Origin: Actinoplanes sp. M2I2
GTDB taxonomy: Bacteria; Actinomycetota; Actinomycetes; Mycobacteriales; Micromonosporaceae
Direction of reading: 5' to 3'
Assembly (NCBI RefSeq): GCF_023544445.1
Contig: NZ_JALPVJ010000025.1
Span: 88,141 to 152,140, forward strand
DNA: 64,000 bases
Positions 8,081 to 16,928 of the stretch are shown one piece after another. The position numbers and the translations under genes are program-made. Position 1 is the first letter of the stretch. Every line of letters starts with the position of its first letter. The notes below the pieces were generated by a model. The model ran no database searches, was not told the origin of the DNA, and saw only the letters and a list, made by a program, of their open reading frames with translations.

Positions 8081-10293
8081 CGGGCGGCGCTCCAGCAGGT
8101 GTACGGGGTGAGGGGCATCTGCAGCGCGTCGCGGGCGTCCAGGGCGAGCGCGTCGGCGACCGCGTTCACGATCGCCGGCGGCGCCCCGATGCACCCGGCC
8201 TCCCCGGCGCCCTTGGCCCCCAGCGGCGTGTTGGGGTTGGGCGTGCGGGTCTCGGCGAACCGCAGCGCGGGCACCTCGGACAGGGTGGGGATCAGATAGT
8301 CGAGCAGGCTGCGGGTCAGTGGCCGGCCGTCGGGGTCGTAGCGCACGTCCTCGTACAGGGCCTGGCCGAGACCCTGGACCGTGGAGCCGTACCCCTGGCC
8401 GTCGACGATGAGCGGGTTGACCACGACGCCGTAGTCGTCCACGGCGACCAGGCGCAGGACGGTCACCTCACCGAGCTCCGGTTCCACCTCGACCACCGCG
8501 GCGTACGCCCCGAACGGGAACCCCTCGGGCGGCGCGAAGGTGTTGTCCGCGCGCAGCTGACCGGTGCCGGCCAGCTCGGCCAGGGTCATGCTCCGCCCGG
8601 CCGCGGCCAGCACCCCGGCGTCGTACGTCACCTCGCCCACCGGCACGGCGCAGGTCTCGGCCATCCGCTGCCGGGCCGCCTCGATGAGCTTCCCGGCCGC
8701 GCGGTGCAGCGCCGCCCCGCCGGTCTGCATGGACCGGCTGGCGAACGACCCGATGCCGCTGGGCACCACCGCGGTGTCCCGCTCGACGAGCCGCACCCGC
8801 TCCGGTTCGATTCCCAGCACGTCGGCGACCACCTGCGGGAACGACGTCTCATGGCCCTGCCCAGTGGAGCAGCACCCGGACAGCGCCACGAACGTGCCGT
8901 CCGGGCAGGCCTCGACCGCGCCGAACTCCTCACCGGCGCCGGACCGCTCGACATAGGTGCACAACCCGATGCCGAGCGGGACACCACCCTCGCGTCGGCG
9001 GCGGGCCTGCTCGGAGCGCCACCCGGAGTAGTCCACTTCGCGCAGCGCCACGTCCAGGGCGGCGGCGTAGTCACCGCTGTCGTAGGTGAAGCCGGTCGGC
9101 GTGTCGTACGGGAAGGCGTCCGGACCGATGAAGTTGCGCCGGCGCACCTCCGCCGGGTCCAGCCCCAGCCGGTGGGCCAGCAGGTCGACCGTACGCTCGA
9201 TCGCCGAGGCCGCCTCGGGCCGGCCGGCGCCGCGGTACGGGCTGGTCGGGGCGGTGTTGGTGACGACCGCCCGGCTCCGTACGGACACCTGCGGGATGGT
9301 GTACGCCCCGGTGGCCATCATCGAGGTCGCCATCGGCACGAACGCCCCGGTGTGCGGATAACCGCCGACGTCGGCGTCGATGTGCAGCTCGTAGGCGAGC
9401 ATCCGGCCGTCCGCGTCGGCGGCCAGCCGGACCCGCTGGTTCTGGCCGCGGCCGTGCGGCGGCCCGGTCAGCGCCTCGGCCCGGTCCTCCAGCCAGCGCA
9501 CCGGGCGGTTCAGCCGCCGCGCCGCGGCCACCACGGCGAGATACTCCGGCCAGGTCTCGCTCTTGCCGCCGAACGCCCCGCCGACGTCGGGCACGATCAC
9601 CCGGACGTTCTCCTCGCGCAGGCCGAACCCGCCGGCGAGATCCCGGCGCAGGCGGTGCGGCGCCTGGTGGGACACCCACACGGTCAGGCCGCCGCCGGGC
9701 TCGGGCCGGACCAGGATCGCCCGGGTCTCCAGGTAGGTGTGGGCGAGCAACTGCTGGCGGTAGGTCGCCTCGACGACCACGGTGGCCTGCTGCCAGACGG
9801 CCTCGTCGATCGGCTCGCCGAAGGTCTTCTCCGAGGCCACGTTGCCCGCGCCGGCGAACAGGCGCACCGGGCTGTCCGCGGCCTCGGCCGGGTCGAGCAG
9901 CACCGGCAACGCGTCGATCCGGACGCGGGCCGCGTCCCGGCCGTCCTCGGCCACGTAGCGGTCGTCCCCCACGACGACGGCGACCGGCTGACCGACGTAG
10001 CGGACCCGGTCGGTGGCCAGCGGCGGCCACGGCCGCCCCCGCACCGACTCGGGGTCCATCATGGGCGGTGTGTCCGGCAGGAACGGCAGATCCGCGGAGG
10101 ACCAGGCGGCGACCACCCCCGGCGTCGCCCGGGCCGCCTCGAGGTCCACCTGCCGCAGGTCGCCGTGGGCAAGGTCGCTCCGGACGAAGACGGCGTCGAG
10201 ACAGCCGGCGACGCGCAGGTCACCGACGTAACAGCCGGCTCCCCGGACCAACCGGTGATCCTCGCGGCGTCGCAGGCGTGCGCCGATGGTCAT
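8077..10293 (-). CDS. Molybdenum hydroxylase large subunit (form-II CoxL-like)
   Basis: 738-residue molybdopterin-cytosine-dinucleotide subunit. VGGAFGGK at about 237-244 and GAKGAGEAG near the C-terminus (Glu698 is the expected catalytic base) are the Mo-cofactor motifs. The loop at 352-358 reads PYRGAGR, close to the AYRGAGR of form-II CoxL and unlike AYXCSFR of true CO dehydrogenases, so CO is not the likely substrate; an aldehyde or N-heterocycle is more likely. Gene order is L-M-S on one transcript with 4-base overlaps. No maturation genes (MoxR-like ATPase, XdhC/CoxF-type chaperone, MocA) are present in the window. Confidence 0.95.
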   Translation of the reverse strand: MTIGARLRRREDHRLVRGAGCYVGDLRVAGCLDAVFVRSDLAHGDLRQVDLEAARATPGVVAAWSSADLPFLPDTPPMMDPESVRGRPWPPLATDRVRYVGQPVAVVVGDDRYVAEDGRDAARVRIDALPVLLDPAEAADSPVRLFAGAGNVASEKTFGEPIDEAVWQQATVVVEATYRQQLLAHTYLETRAILVRPEPGGGLTVWVSHQAPHRLRRDLAGGFGLREENVRVIVPDVGGAFGGKSETWPEYLAVVAAARRLNRPVRWLEDRAEALTGPPHGRGQNQRVRLAADADGRMLAYELHIDADVGGYPHTGAFVPMATSMMATGAYTIPQVSVRSRAVVTNTAPTSPYRGAGRPEAASAIERTVDLLAHRLGLDPAEVRRRNFIGPDAFPYDTPTGFTYDSGDYAAALDVALREVDYSGWRSEQARRRREGGVPLGIGLCTYVERSGAGEEFGAVEACPDGTFVALSGCCSTGQGHETSFPQVVADVLGIEPERVRLVERDTAVVPSGIGSFASRSMQTGGAALHRAAGKLIEAARQRMAETCAVPVGEVTYDAGVLAAAGRSMTLAELAGTGQLRADNTFAPPEGFPFGAYAAVVEVEPELGEVTVLRLVAVDDYGVVVNPLIVDGQGYGSTVQGLGQALYEDVRYDPDGRPLTRSLLDYLIPTLSEVPALRFAETRTPNPNTPLGAKGAGEAGCIGAPPAIVNAVADALALDARDALQMPLTPYTCWSAAR

Positions 10294-10336
10294 GCGGCCC
10301 GCATACCCGGATCACTGCCGGACAGTCCTGCCCGCT

Positions 10337-11710
10337 TCAGCCCCGCAGCACCTCGCCGTCGGCGACGTTCCGGGGGCCGCTGAGGTGCACGTCGCCCTCG
10401 ACGACGACGTTCGCGCCGAAGGTGACGTCGCCGTCGACCCGCAGCCGGGCGGCGCCGCGCAGCGACGGCGGGCCGGCCGGGAAGTGACGCTCGAAGTCGG
10501 GCACCAGGCGGAAGGCCTCGCGGTCCAGCGCCACGACCGGTCCCGGGCCGTCGAAGGTCGGGGCCATCCGCCCGTCCCCGTCGAGCTCGTAGGCGTCCGA
10601 CCGGACCACGAGCAGATCGTCGGTGCTCTTGACCGGCGCGAACCTCGTCCGCGGCACCAGCACCGGCCGGGCTCCCTCGATCGACCCGATCGCCGCGCCC
10701 ATCGCGGTCTCGAGCTGGATCACCGGCGTGCTCGACGCGTCCCGGGGGTCGACGGTCTTGCGGTTGACGATCAGCGGCAGCTCCGGCGCGGCCGGATCGG
10801 CGTCCTGCAACTCCTTGAGCGCCCGGAGGTCGATCCACAGGTTGTTGGTGTTGTAGAACCGCCAGCGCTCGACGTCGGTGAAAGAGTCGTCGCCCTCGGG
10901 CACCTGCGCGGTCTCCCGCACCACGACCCGGCCCCCATGACGGGCCAGGTGCCCGCCCTTGCGGTCGGCGGGCGTGCCCCGGACGACCTCCATCGCGAAC
11001 GGGATCCGCTCGGCCGCGACCCAGGCGGCGACGCGGGCGTCCACGGTGGCGCCGAGGTTGTCCGAGTTCGACACGAAGCACCAGCGCAGACCGGCGTCGA
11101 GCAGCCGGTCGAGCGTGCCGGAGGCGGCCAGCGCGGTGTAGAGGTCACCGTGCCCGGGCGGGCACCACTCCAGCTCCGGGTCGGCCGGCCACTCCACCGG
11201 GTACAGGTCGTCGGCGCGCAGCTTGGGCTCGCGGCCCTGCAGGAAGTCGCGGGGCACCTCGGCGTCCCGCAGATCGGCGTAGCGTTCCAGCACGGCCAGC
11301 GACGGTTCGCGGGTGACCGTCGAGTTCATCAGCAGCAGCGGCACCCGGGCGCCGTACCGCTCCCGCGCGGCCAGGACCTGCGTGGCGATGACGTCCAGGA
11401 AGCTCCGGCCCGGCTTGACCTCGAGCAGGGACTTCGGCCCGGTCAGCCCCATGCTCGTGCCCAGCCCGCCGTTGAGCTTGACCACGACCAGCCGGTCGAG
11501 CACCTCGCGGGCCTGCTCGGCCGACGGCTCCGGCAGATCCTCCAGCGCGGGCACGTCGTCGAGCGGCTCGAGATCCGCGCCGGGCAGCAGGCCGGCCCGC
11601 GGGTCCTCCAGCTGCTCGAGACGCCGGCGCAGCGCGGCCAGCTCGGCCGGATGCGCGCCGGCCTTCTCCGCCTTCATCAGCGTCGCTTGAACGTAAGCCG
11701 GCGCTTCCAT
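10337..11710 (-). CDS. UTP--glucose-1-phosphate uridylyltransferase, UGP2-like
   Basis: 457-residue nucleotidyltransferase that makes UDP-glucose from UTP and glucose-1-phosphate. It has the eukaryotic-type uridylyltransferase signature LNGGLGTSMGL followed by GPKSLLEV (the nucleotide-binding loop), the CPPGHGDLY substrate segment and FVSNSDNLGA. This UGP2-like family differs from the bacterial GalU family, although both occur in actinobacteria. The start ATG 11708-11710 is chosen from the strong GGAGGGA ribosome-binding site; in-frame upstream starts lack one. The gene is separated from the molybdenum hydroxylase operon by 43 bases on the same strand. Confidence 0.94.
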   Translation of the reverse strand: MEAPAYVQATLMKAEKAGAHPAELAALRRRLEQLEDPRAGLLPGADLEPLDDVPALEDLPEPSAEQAREVLDRLVVVKLNGGLGTSMGLTGPKSLLEVKPGRSFLDVIATQVLAARERYGARVPLLLMNSTVTREPSLAVLERYADLRDAEVPRDFLQGREPKLRADDLYPVEWPADPELEWCPPGHGDLYTALAASGTLDRLLDAGLRWCFVSNSDNLGATVDARVAAWVAAERIPFAMEVVRGTPADRKGGHLARHGGRVVVRETAQVPEGDDSFTDVERWRFYNTNNLWIDLRALKELQDADPAAPELPLIVNRKTVDPRDASSTPVIQLETAMGAAIGSIEGARPVLVPRTRFAPVKSTDDLLVVRSDAYELDGDGRMAPTFDGPGPVVALDREAFRLVPDFERHFPAGPPSLRGAARLRVDGDVTFGANVVVEGDVHLSGPRNVADGEVLRG

Positions 11711-11941
11711 GTCAGTCCCTCCATCGTGGGCGCGCGCCGAGATCCTGCGCACGAACGACCCGTTCCCCATTATCGGGGTTTTGTACCGCCCGGACCCTCG
11801 GATCACGCCGGGCGACTTCGCGATCATCTTGCCAGCGGCCCGGCTCGTGAACATCTCGGGGAACACCGGGGGCGCGCCGGCTCGGAGCTCCGCCGGTCGC
11901 CATTAAGTACCGGTCGGTATGAAAGCGGTAAGGTCCACGGC

Positions 11942-12240
11942 ATGGAGACAGAACTTCCGCGTTCCGGCACAGCTGGCGGCCCGGCCTGACCGTGTCGGGC
12001 GCGGCTCAGTACGGCGCCGGCATCCGGCTCGGCGAGGCGGTCGGATTCGTCGCGGCGGATCTGCTGCCCAAGATGGTGCTGACCGGCATCAGCGTCGTCG
12101 AGGTGGCCGACATCTCACCGAGCGAGGTGCGGCTGGCCTGGCCGAGGTTCGCGACCTCCCGCGACCTCGCCCGCTTCGTCCGGCAGGCCACAAGCGCAGC
12201 CGACCACCGTCCGGAGCGGGCCGGCTCGAGAGCCGCCTGA
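11942..12240 (+). pseudogene. Remnant of a LysR-family regulator gene
   Basis: The frame beginning at 11992 reads as the C-terminal end of a LysR effector-binding domain (RLGEAVGFVAADLL, then PSEVRLAWPRF and SRDLARFVRQA). Just upstream, ATG 11942 opens a short frame starting METEL, a usual LysR start, which stops after 15 codons. Together these suggest that the helix-turn-helix and most of the sensor domain were deleted. The similarity is by eye and the N-terminal part is weak. The intact SDR gene follows in the same direction. Confidence 0.5.
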
Positions 12241-12266
12241 CCCGCAGTGACCGGCGTCGCAGAGTC

Positions 12267-12298
12267 TTGCCCCTGACGTCAACGTGAGGTTCTACCGT
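12267..12298 (+). promoter_or_regulatory. MerR-type promoter of SDR gene (copy 1)
   Basis: A -35 element TTGCCC (12267-12272) and a -10 element TACCGT (12293-12298) are separated by 20 bases, the long spacing used by MerR-family activators. The spacer holds an imperfect dyad CTGACGT / ACGTGAG centred between them. The start codon is only 7 bases after the -10 box, so the transcript is probably leaderless. Nearly the same element precedes the paralogous SDR at 43764-43795. No merR gene is in the window. Confidence 0.6.
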
Positions 12299-12305
12299 CG
12301 GCGGT

Positions 12306-12983
12306 ATGCAGATCTCCGGAGCAGTCGCCCTCGTCACGGGGGCCAATCGTGGCCTCGGCAAGCACTTCGCCCAGCAGCTTCTCTCGCGCGGGGCGAAGGT
12401 GTATGCCACCGCCCGCCGCCCTGAGCTCGTCGACCTTCCGGGCGCCACGGTGCTGGCGCTCGACATCACCGACCCGGCGTCGGTCGCGGCGGCCGCGGCC
12501 GCCGCGCCGGATGTCACGCTGCTCGTCAACAACGCCGGCCTCGACACCGCGACCGGTCTGGTCACCGGTGACCTCGACCGGATCCGGCTGGAGCTCGACA
12601 CCCATTTCTGGGGCACGCTCGCCATGATCCGGGCCTTCGCGCCGCAGCTGGCCGGCGGGGCGATCCTCAACGTGCTGTCCGCGATGTCGTGGTTCAACTA
12701 TCCCGGGCACACCGCGTACGGCGTCGCGAAGGCCGCCGAATGGAACCTGACCAACGGCGTACGACTGGAGCTCGCCGAGCAGAAGACGCTGGTCACCGCC
12801 CTGCACCTGGGCGCCGCGGACACCGACCTGAGCGATTACGACGGCCCCAAGGGTGACCCGGCGGTGCTCGTCCGAGCCGGGCTGGACGGCCTCGAGCAGG
12901 ACCGCGCCGAGGTGGTCGCCGACGAGTGGACCGCCCACGTGAAGGCTTCCCTGGCCGGCGACCCCAGCGACTTCTACCGCTGA
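12306..12983 (+). CDS. SDR-family oxidoreductase, paralogue A
   Basis: 225-residue short-chain dehydrogenase: TGANRGLG at 11-18, NNAG at 75-78, Ser125, Tyr138 and Lys142 form the cofactor and catalytic sites. It is shorter than the usual 250 residues. It is closely similar over its whole length to the gene at 43802-44512, which also shares the promoter and the start MQI. No ribosome-binding site is visible, in keeping with a leaderless transcript. Substrate unknown. It faces the MFS transporter gene tail to tail at a distance of 12 bases. Confidence 0.92.
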   Translation: MQISGAVALVTGANRGLGKHFAQQLLSRGAKVYATARRPELVDLPGATVLALDITDPASVAAAAAAAPDVTLLVNNAGLDTATGLVTGDLDRIRLELDTHFWGTLAMIRAFAPQLAGGAILNVLSAMSWFNYPGHTAYGVAKAAEWNLTNGVRLELAEQKTLVTALHLGAADTDLSDYDGPKGDPAVLVRAGLDGLEQDRAEVVADEWTAHVKASLAGDPSDFYR

Positions 12984-12995
12984 GCGAACGCCCCC

Positions 12996-14225
12996 TCAGC
13001 TTCGCCGGCGCCGGACCGCCAGCAGCGCGCCGCCGGCGATCGCGGCGAGGCCCCCGGCGATCAGCGGCGCCGACGCGGTCACGTGGTCGACGAGCAGTCC
13101 ACCGCCGACCGCGCCGGCCGCGATCGCGATCTGGAAGACCGTCACCATCAGACCGCCCACCTGCTCGAGCCGGGCCGGCTCGGTCCGGGCGCCCCACGTC
13201 TGCGCGGTCGTCGGGAAACCACCGAACCCGAAGCCCCACAACGCGACGGCGACGAACAACCCCGTCGTCGAACCCGCGGTCAGGACGATGCCGAGCATCC
13301 CCAGCCCGAGCACCGCGGGGAACACCAGCGCGGCGACCCGCAGGGCCCGGTCGGCCAGGAAGCCGCTCGCCGCGGTGCCGAGCACATTGGCGATCCCGTA
13401 GACCAGCAGCAGCACGGCGAGCCCGCCGGCGTCGATGCCGGACACCTCCTCCGCGGCCGGCCGGATGTACGTGAACCCGGTGAACTGCCCGGCCGCGACC
13501 AGCAGGATCGCCGACAGGCCGACCAGCAGGACGCCCGAGCGCAGCGTCGACCCGAGAGCGCGAAGACCGCCGGCCGACTCCGGCGCGACCCGCGGCAGGG
13601 TCATCGCCTGCACCACCAGAGCGAGCACCGCGGCCCCGGCGCCGAGCAGGAACACCCCGCGCCAGCCCCAGATCTCGCCGAGCCGGGTGCCGACCGGGAC
13701 GGCCGTGATGGTGGCGAGCGAGACACCGGCGTTGATGACGGTCACCGCGCGGCCGAGATGACCGGGCGGGACGAGCCGCGCCACCATGGCGATCGCCAGG
13801 GCCCAGAACCCGCCGAGCGCCACGCCCACGAAGAACCGGGCGACGAGCAGGACAGCCAGGCTGGGGGCCAGGGCGCCCAGCACGTTGGCGAACACGGCGA
13901 CCACCGAGAGGCCGAGCATGACGTGACGCCGGTCCGCTCGGGGCAGCGCGATCGGGAGGAACAGCCCGGCCAGCCCGGCGCCGATCGCGGTCACGGTCAC
14001 CGTCTGTCCCGCCGTGCCCTGGCTCACGCCGAGGTCCGCGGCCATCCGCGGCAGCAGGCTGGCCGGCAGGAACTCGGCCATCACCAGCGCGAAGACGCCG
14101 AGGCTGAGCGAGACGACCCCGGCCCACGAGGTCCGGGCCGGCGGGCCGGCGAGGACCTCGCGCACGGCCACCGGCGGTGCGCCGGGACCGGGATGTGAAG
14201 CGTCGACCGCCTCGGTGTCCGACAT
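12996..14225 (-). CDS. MFS transporter, drug/sugar-efflux type
   Basis: 409-residue, 12-helix major facilitator protein. The N-terminal helix with VMAEFLPASLLPRMAADLGV is the pattern of the AraJ/YdhP (DHA1) efflux group, which exports sugars or drugs by proton antiport. A short hydrophilic N-terminus of about 30 residues precedes helix 1 and an Arg-rich tail ends the protein. The start ATG 14223-14225 has GGGAAGG five bases upstream. It is convergent with the SDR gene and its cargo cannot be told. Confidence 0.92.
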   Translation of the reverse strand: MSDTEAVDASHPGPGAPPVAVREVLAGPPARTSWAGVVSLSLGVFALVMAEFLPASLLPRMAADLGVSQGTAGQTVTVTAIGAGLAGLFLPIALPRADRRHVMLGLSVVAVFANVLGALAPSLAVLLVARFFVGVALGGFWALAIAMVARLVPPGHLGRAVTVINAGVSLATITAVPVGTRLGEIWGWRGVFLLGAGAAVLALVVQAMTLPRVAPESAGGLRALGSTLRSGVLLVGLSAILLVAAGQFTGFTYIRPAAEEVSGIDAGGLAVLLLVYGIANVLGTAASGFLADRALRVAALVFPAVLGLGMLGIVLTAGSTTGLFVAVALWGFGFGGFPTTAQTWGARTEPARLEQVGGLMVTVFQIAIAAGAVGGGLLVDHVTASAPLIAGGLAAIAGGALLAVRRRRS

Positions 14226-14418
14226 GGCGACCTTCCCTGACGCGGCGACCCACCGCTTCTGTACCGACTGGAACTGAACCCTGCGAATCGTACGGGGTGT
14301 CCGGCCGAAGCCCCTGGCCCGCCGCCCGTGAGGCGCCGCACACTCCCGGCCGGCAAGGAAGGCGGCAAGGAGGGCCGGCTCGACGGGGGCGAGCCGGGCG
14401 CCGAGGGCCCTAAGATCC

Positions 14419-15777
14419 ATGAGTGTGAATGTTGAAGCGGAGAGCCGGCCTGTCCTGGACGTCGGCTTCGAGGAGCGAGTCCCGCCACCCAAACTGCTGC
14501 TCTTCGCCGTTCAGCATCTGCTGACGCTCTCGGCCATCTGGGTCTTCCCGGTCCTCATCGGCGTCACGCTCGGCCTGGCCACCGGCGACGTCACCGCCAT
14601 GATCCAGGCGTCGTTCCTGCTGGCCGGCATCGTCACCGTGCTGCAGTCCAGCCGCATCGTGCGACTCCCGATCGTGCAGGGCCCGACCGCGGCGTTCTTC
14701 GCCGCCCTGCTCGCCGCCGGGGCGGCCTACGGCCTCGACGCCGCGTTCGGGTCGATGGTCGTCGCCGGTCTGATCTTCATGGCGCTCACCATCCCGATCG
14801 GGCGGTTCGGGGTGCTCATCCACGTCGTCCGGTTCGCCACCGACCCCCTGGTCTTCGGCACGATGTGCATCATCATCGGCGCGCAACTGGCGACGCTCGG
14901 GCTGCCCGGCTGGTTCGGCGCCGAGGGCCAGACCGGGTACGGCTGGGACCTGTTCTGGATCGGCCTGGTCACGCTGCTGACCGTGGTGGCCTGCCTGCTG
15001 CTGGGCGGCACGACGCTCATCCGGCGGGCCGCCGTCCTGATCGGCATGCTGGTCGGGTCGGTGCTGGCCGCGGTGACCGGGCTGTGGAGCGTCCCGGACC
15101 TGACGGGGGTCTCGTTCGTCGGGCCGCCGTCGTTCCTGCCGTTCGGCTTCGCCGTGCAGTGGCCGGCCGTCCTGCTGATGCTGCTGGCCTTTCTCGAGTC
15201 GAGCGCCGAGGCGGTCGGCATGTACACCCTCGTGTCCCGCTGGGGCGGCGCCGAGCTCACCCGCAACCGCATCAACCGCGGGCTGTTCACCGAGTACGCG
15301 GGCTCGGTGGCCGGGGCGCTGTTCGGCGGGGTCGGCACCGCCTCGTACCCGGAGAACGCCGGCATCGTCCGGGTGACCCGGGTCGGCAGCCGGTTCGTCA
15401 CGATGGCCGCGGGCGTCATCGCGATCGCCCTCGCGTTCCTGCCCGTGTTCAGCGCGTTCGTCGCGGGCCTGCCCGGCGCCGTGCTGGCCGCCGCGTCCAC
15501 GGTGCTCTTCGGCATCATCGCGATGAGCGGCGTGCAGATGATGAGCGCGGTCCGGTGGGACGACCTCAACCTCACGGTGGCGGGCACCGCCTTCATCCTC
15601 GCGCTGGGCGGTCAGTGGCTGCCCGAGGCGATGGTGGCGACCATGCCGGACTGGGCCCGGGCGCTGGTCACCACCCCGATGATGTTCGGCGCGGTGCTGC
15701 TGATCGTGCTCAACGCCACGGTCAACTACGGCCTGCGTCCCTGGCTCGCCCGCCGCGCGGACGGCGAGCCGCGATGA
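14419..15777 (+). CDS. NCS2-family nucleobase permease
   Basis: 452-residue membrane protein with about 12-14 helices of the nucleobase:cation symporter-2 (uracil/xanthine permease) family. The family motif region IVQGPTAAFF and the FLESSAEAVGMYTLVSRWGG and GTASYPENAG segments around helices 8-10 are visible. NCS2 proteins take up xanthine, urate or uracil with protons or sodium. The next gene, for a DUF1989 protein, starts in the stop codon of this one (ATGA), so uptake and the DUF1989 reaction are probably linked, for example in purine- or urea-nitrogen use. Confidence 0.93.
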   Translation: MSVNVEAESRPVLDVGFEERVPPPKLLLFAVQHLLTLSAIWVFPVLIGVTLGLATGDVTAMIQASFLLAGIVTVLQSSRIVRLPIVQGPTAAFFAALLAAGAAYGLDAAFGSMVVAGLIFMALTIPIGRFGVLIHVVRFATDPLVFGTMCIIIGAQLATLGLPGWFGAEGQTGYGWDLFWIGLVTLLTVVACLLLGGTTLIRRAAVLIGMLVGSVLAAVTGLWSVPDLTGVSFVGPPSFLPFGFAVQWPAVLLMLLAFLESSAEAVGMYTLVSRWGGAELTRNRINRGLFTEYAGSVAGALFGGVGTASYPENAGIVRVTRVGSRFVTMAAGVIAIALAFLPVFSAFVAGLPGAVLAAASTVLFGIIAMSGVQMMSAVRWDDLNLTVAGTAFILALGGQWLPEAMVATMPDWARALVTTPMMFGAVLLIVLNATVNYGLRPWLARRADGEPR

Positions 15778-16841
15778 TCACGCTCCGGCTCAACCACCAG
15801 CAGCGTGACTTCCTGCAGGCGGTCGTCGACCGGGACGCGCAGCTCGGCGACCTCGGCGAGCTCGTCCGGGCCGCCCTGGCCGACGCCCCGGCCCACACAC
15901 CCGGTCGGGCCACACCGCAGGCCGTCGCCGCACCTCCCCGGCGTACGCCCGGGGAAGAGCACACCCTCGAGCCCGGCACCGGCAAGGCGTTCGAGGTGCG
16001 GGCGGGCCGGGTGATCCGGATCGCGCAGATCCAGGGCCACCAGTGCGTCGACCTGAACGTCTTCGTCCTGGGCGACCCCCGCGAACGGTTGCACGCCGGC
16101 CGCACCCGGGGCATGCAGGGCCGCCACCCGTCCCGCGGTGACGTGCTGTGGTCCAACGCGCCGTGGGAGCGCCCGATCATGGCGATCGTCGGCGGCACGG
16201 CCACGACCGACACCCAGTTCCCGTTCTGCAGCCGGCTCATCTACAGCGCGTTCTTCGGCCTGCACGACCGCACGAACTGCCAGGAGATCCAGAACGAGGC
16301 CCAGCGCGAGTACGGCCTGGCGCCCTGGGACCTGCACGAGTCGCTCAACCTGTTCATGCACACCACCACCGGCCCGGGCGGCGAGGCGGTCATCCAGCGC
16401 AACCGGGCCCGGCCGGGCGACCACATCGAGTTCCTCGCGCTCCTGGACCTGCTGGTCGTCCCCAACGTGTGCGGCGACGACCTGTCCAACTGCAGCAACT
16501 TCGGGCTGCGCCCGGTACGGGTCACGATCGAGGACAGCCGGCCCGAGGACATCGAGTACGCCCGCGGCGCGTACGACCGGGCCGCGGTCCTCGGTCTGCC
16601 GCGACCTCGCGAGGTGCCGGGTGCCCGGCCTCTCCAACGCGACCCCGGCTACGTCGCCGCCTTCCCGTACCTGCCGCTGCGCTCCGCCGACGTCCAGGTC
16701 GAGGCCGACGACACGCTTCGGCGCCGCTTCGCAGAGGCCAGGAACACCGATCTGTACGCCGGCGACGACGCGGCCGCCCTGCGCGACCTCGTCCTGTCGT
16801 GGGCGATCGAGCGGCTCGGCGCCTTCGCCGGCAACGACTGA
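15774..16841 (+). CDS. DUF1989 (urea-carboxylase-associated) protein with RHH-like N-terminus
   Basis: 355 residues. From about residue 60 on it is a DUF1989 domain, a family found beside urea carboxylase/allophanate hydrolase and aminomethyltransferase-type genes, of uncertain activity; conserved blocks include QGHQCVDLNVF, GDHIEFLALLDLL and VCGDDLSNCSN with Cys residues able to bind metal. The first about 37 residues (MITLRLN, then two helices ending ELVRAALADA) look like a ribbon-helix-helix DNA-binding module of the ParD/CopG type, which is not usual for this family; a Pro/Ala/Arg-rich linker follows. Start ATG 15774 overlaps the permease stop by four bases. Confidence 0.88.
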   Translation: MITLRLNHQQRDFLQAVVDRDAQLGDLGELVRAALADAPAHTPGRATPQAVAAPPRRTPGEEHTLEPGTGKAFEVRAGRVIRIAQIQGHQCVDLNVFVLGDPRERLHAGRTRGMQGRHPSRGDVLWSNAPWERPIMAIVGGTATTDTQFPFCSRLIYSAFFGLHDRTNCQEIQNEAQREYGLAPWDLHESLNLFMHTTTGPGGEAVIQRNRARPGDHIEFLALLDLLVVPNVCGDDLSNCSNFGLRPVRVTIEDSRPEDIEYARGAYDRAAVLGLPRPREVPGARPLQRDPGYVAAFPYLPLRSADVQVEADDTLRRRFAEARNTDLYAGDDAAALRDLVLSWAIERLGAFAGND

Positions 16842-16861
16842 CGGTGCCGCGGCTGCCCTAG

Positions 16862-16914
16862 GGGCGTATCTGATGGATCACGCGGGGCTGCGGCGTGATC
16901 CATCAGATACGCCC
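16862..16914. terminator. Very long perfect hairpin between DUF1989 gene and next gene
   Basis: Arms of 22 bases (16862-16883 and 16893-16914) are perfectly complementary around a 9-base loop. It lies 20 bases after the DUF1989 stop codon and 14 bases before the next start codon. No T-run follows. It can act as a terminator for the permease operon, but it is much longer and less GC-rich than usual and also ends close to the next gene's start, so a regulatory or mobile palindromic element is possible. Confidence 0.6.
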
Positions 16915-16928
16915 TAAGCTCCACGATC

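Noticed and set aside
8077..10293. True aerobic CO dehydrogenase (CoxL form I)
   Set aside because: The active-site loop is of the form-II type and lacks the AYXCSFR signature; gene order also differs.
7951..10383. 810-codon open frame on the plus strand
   Set aside because: Antisense to the molybdenum hydroxylase large subunit, no domain visible.
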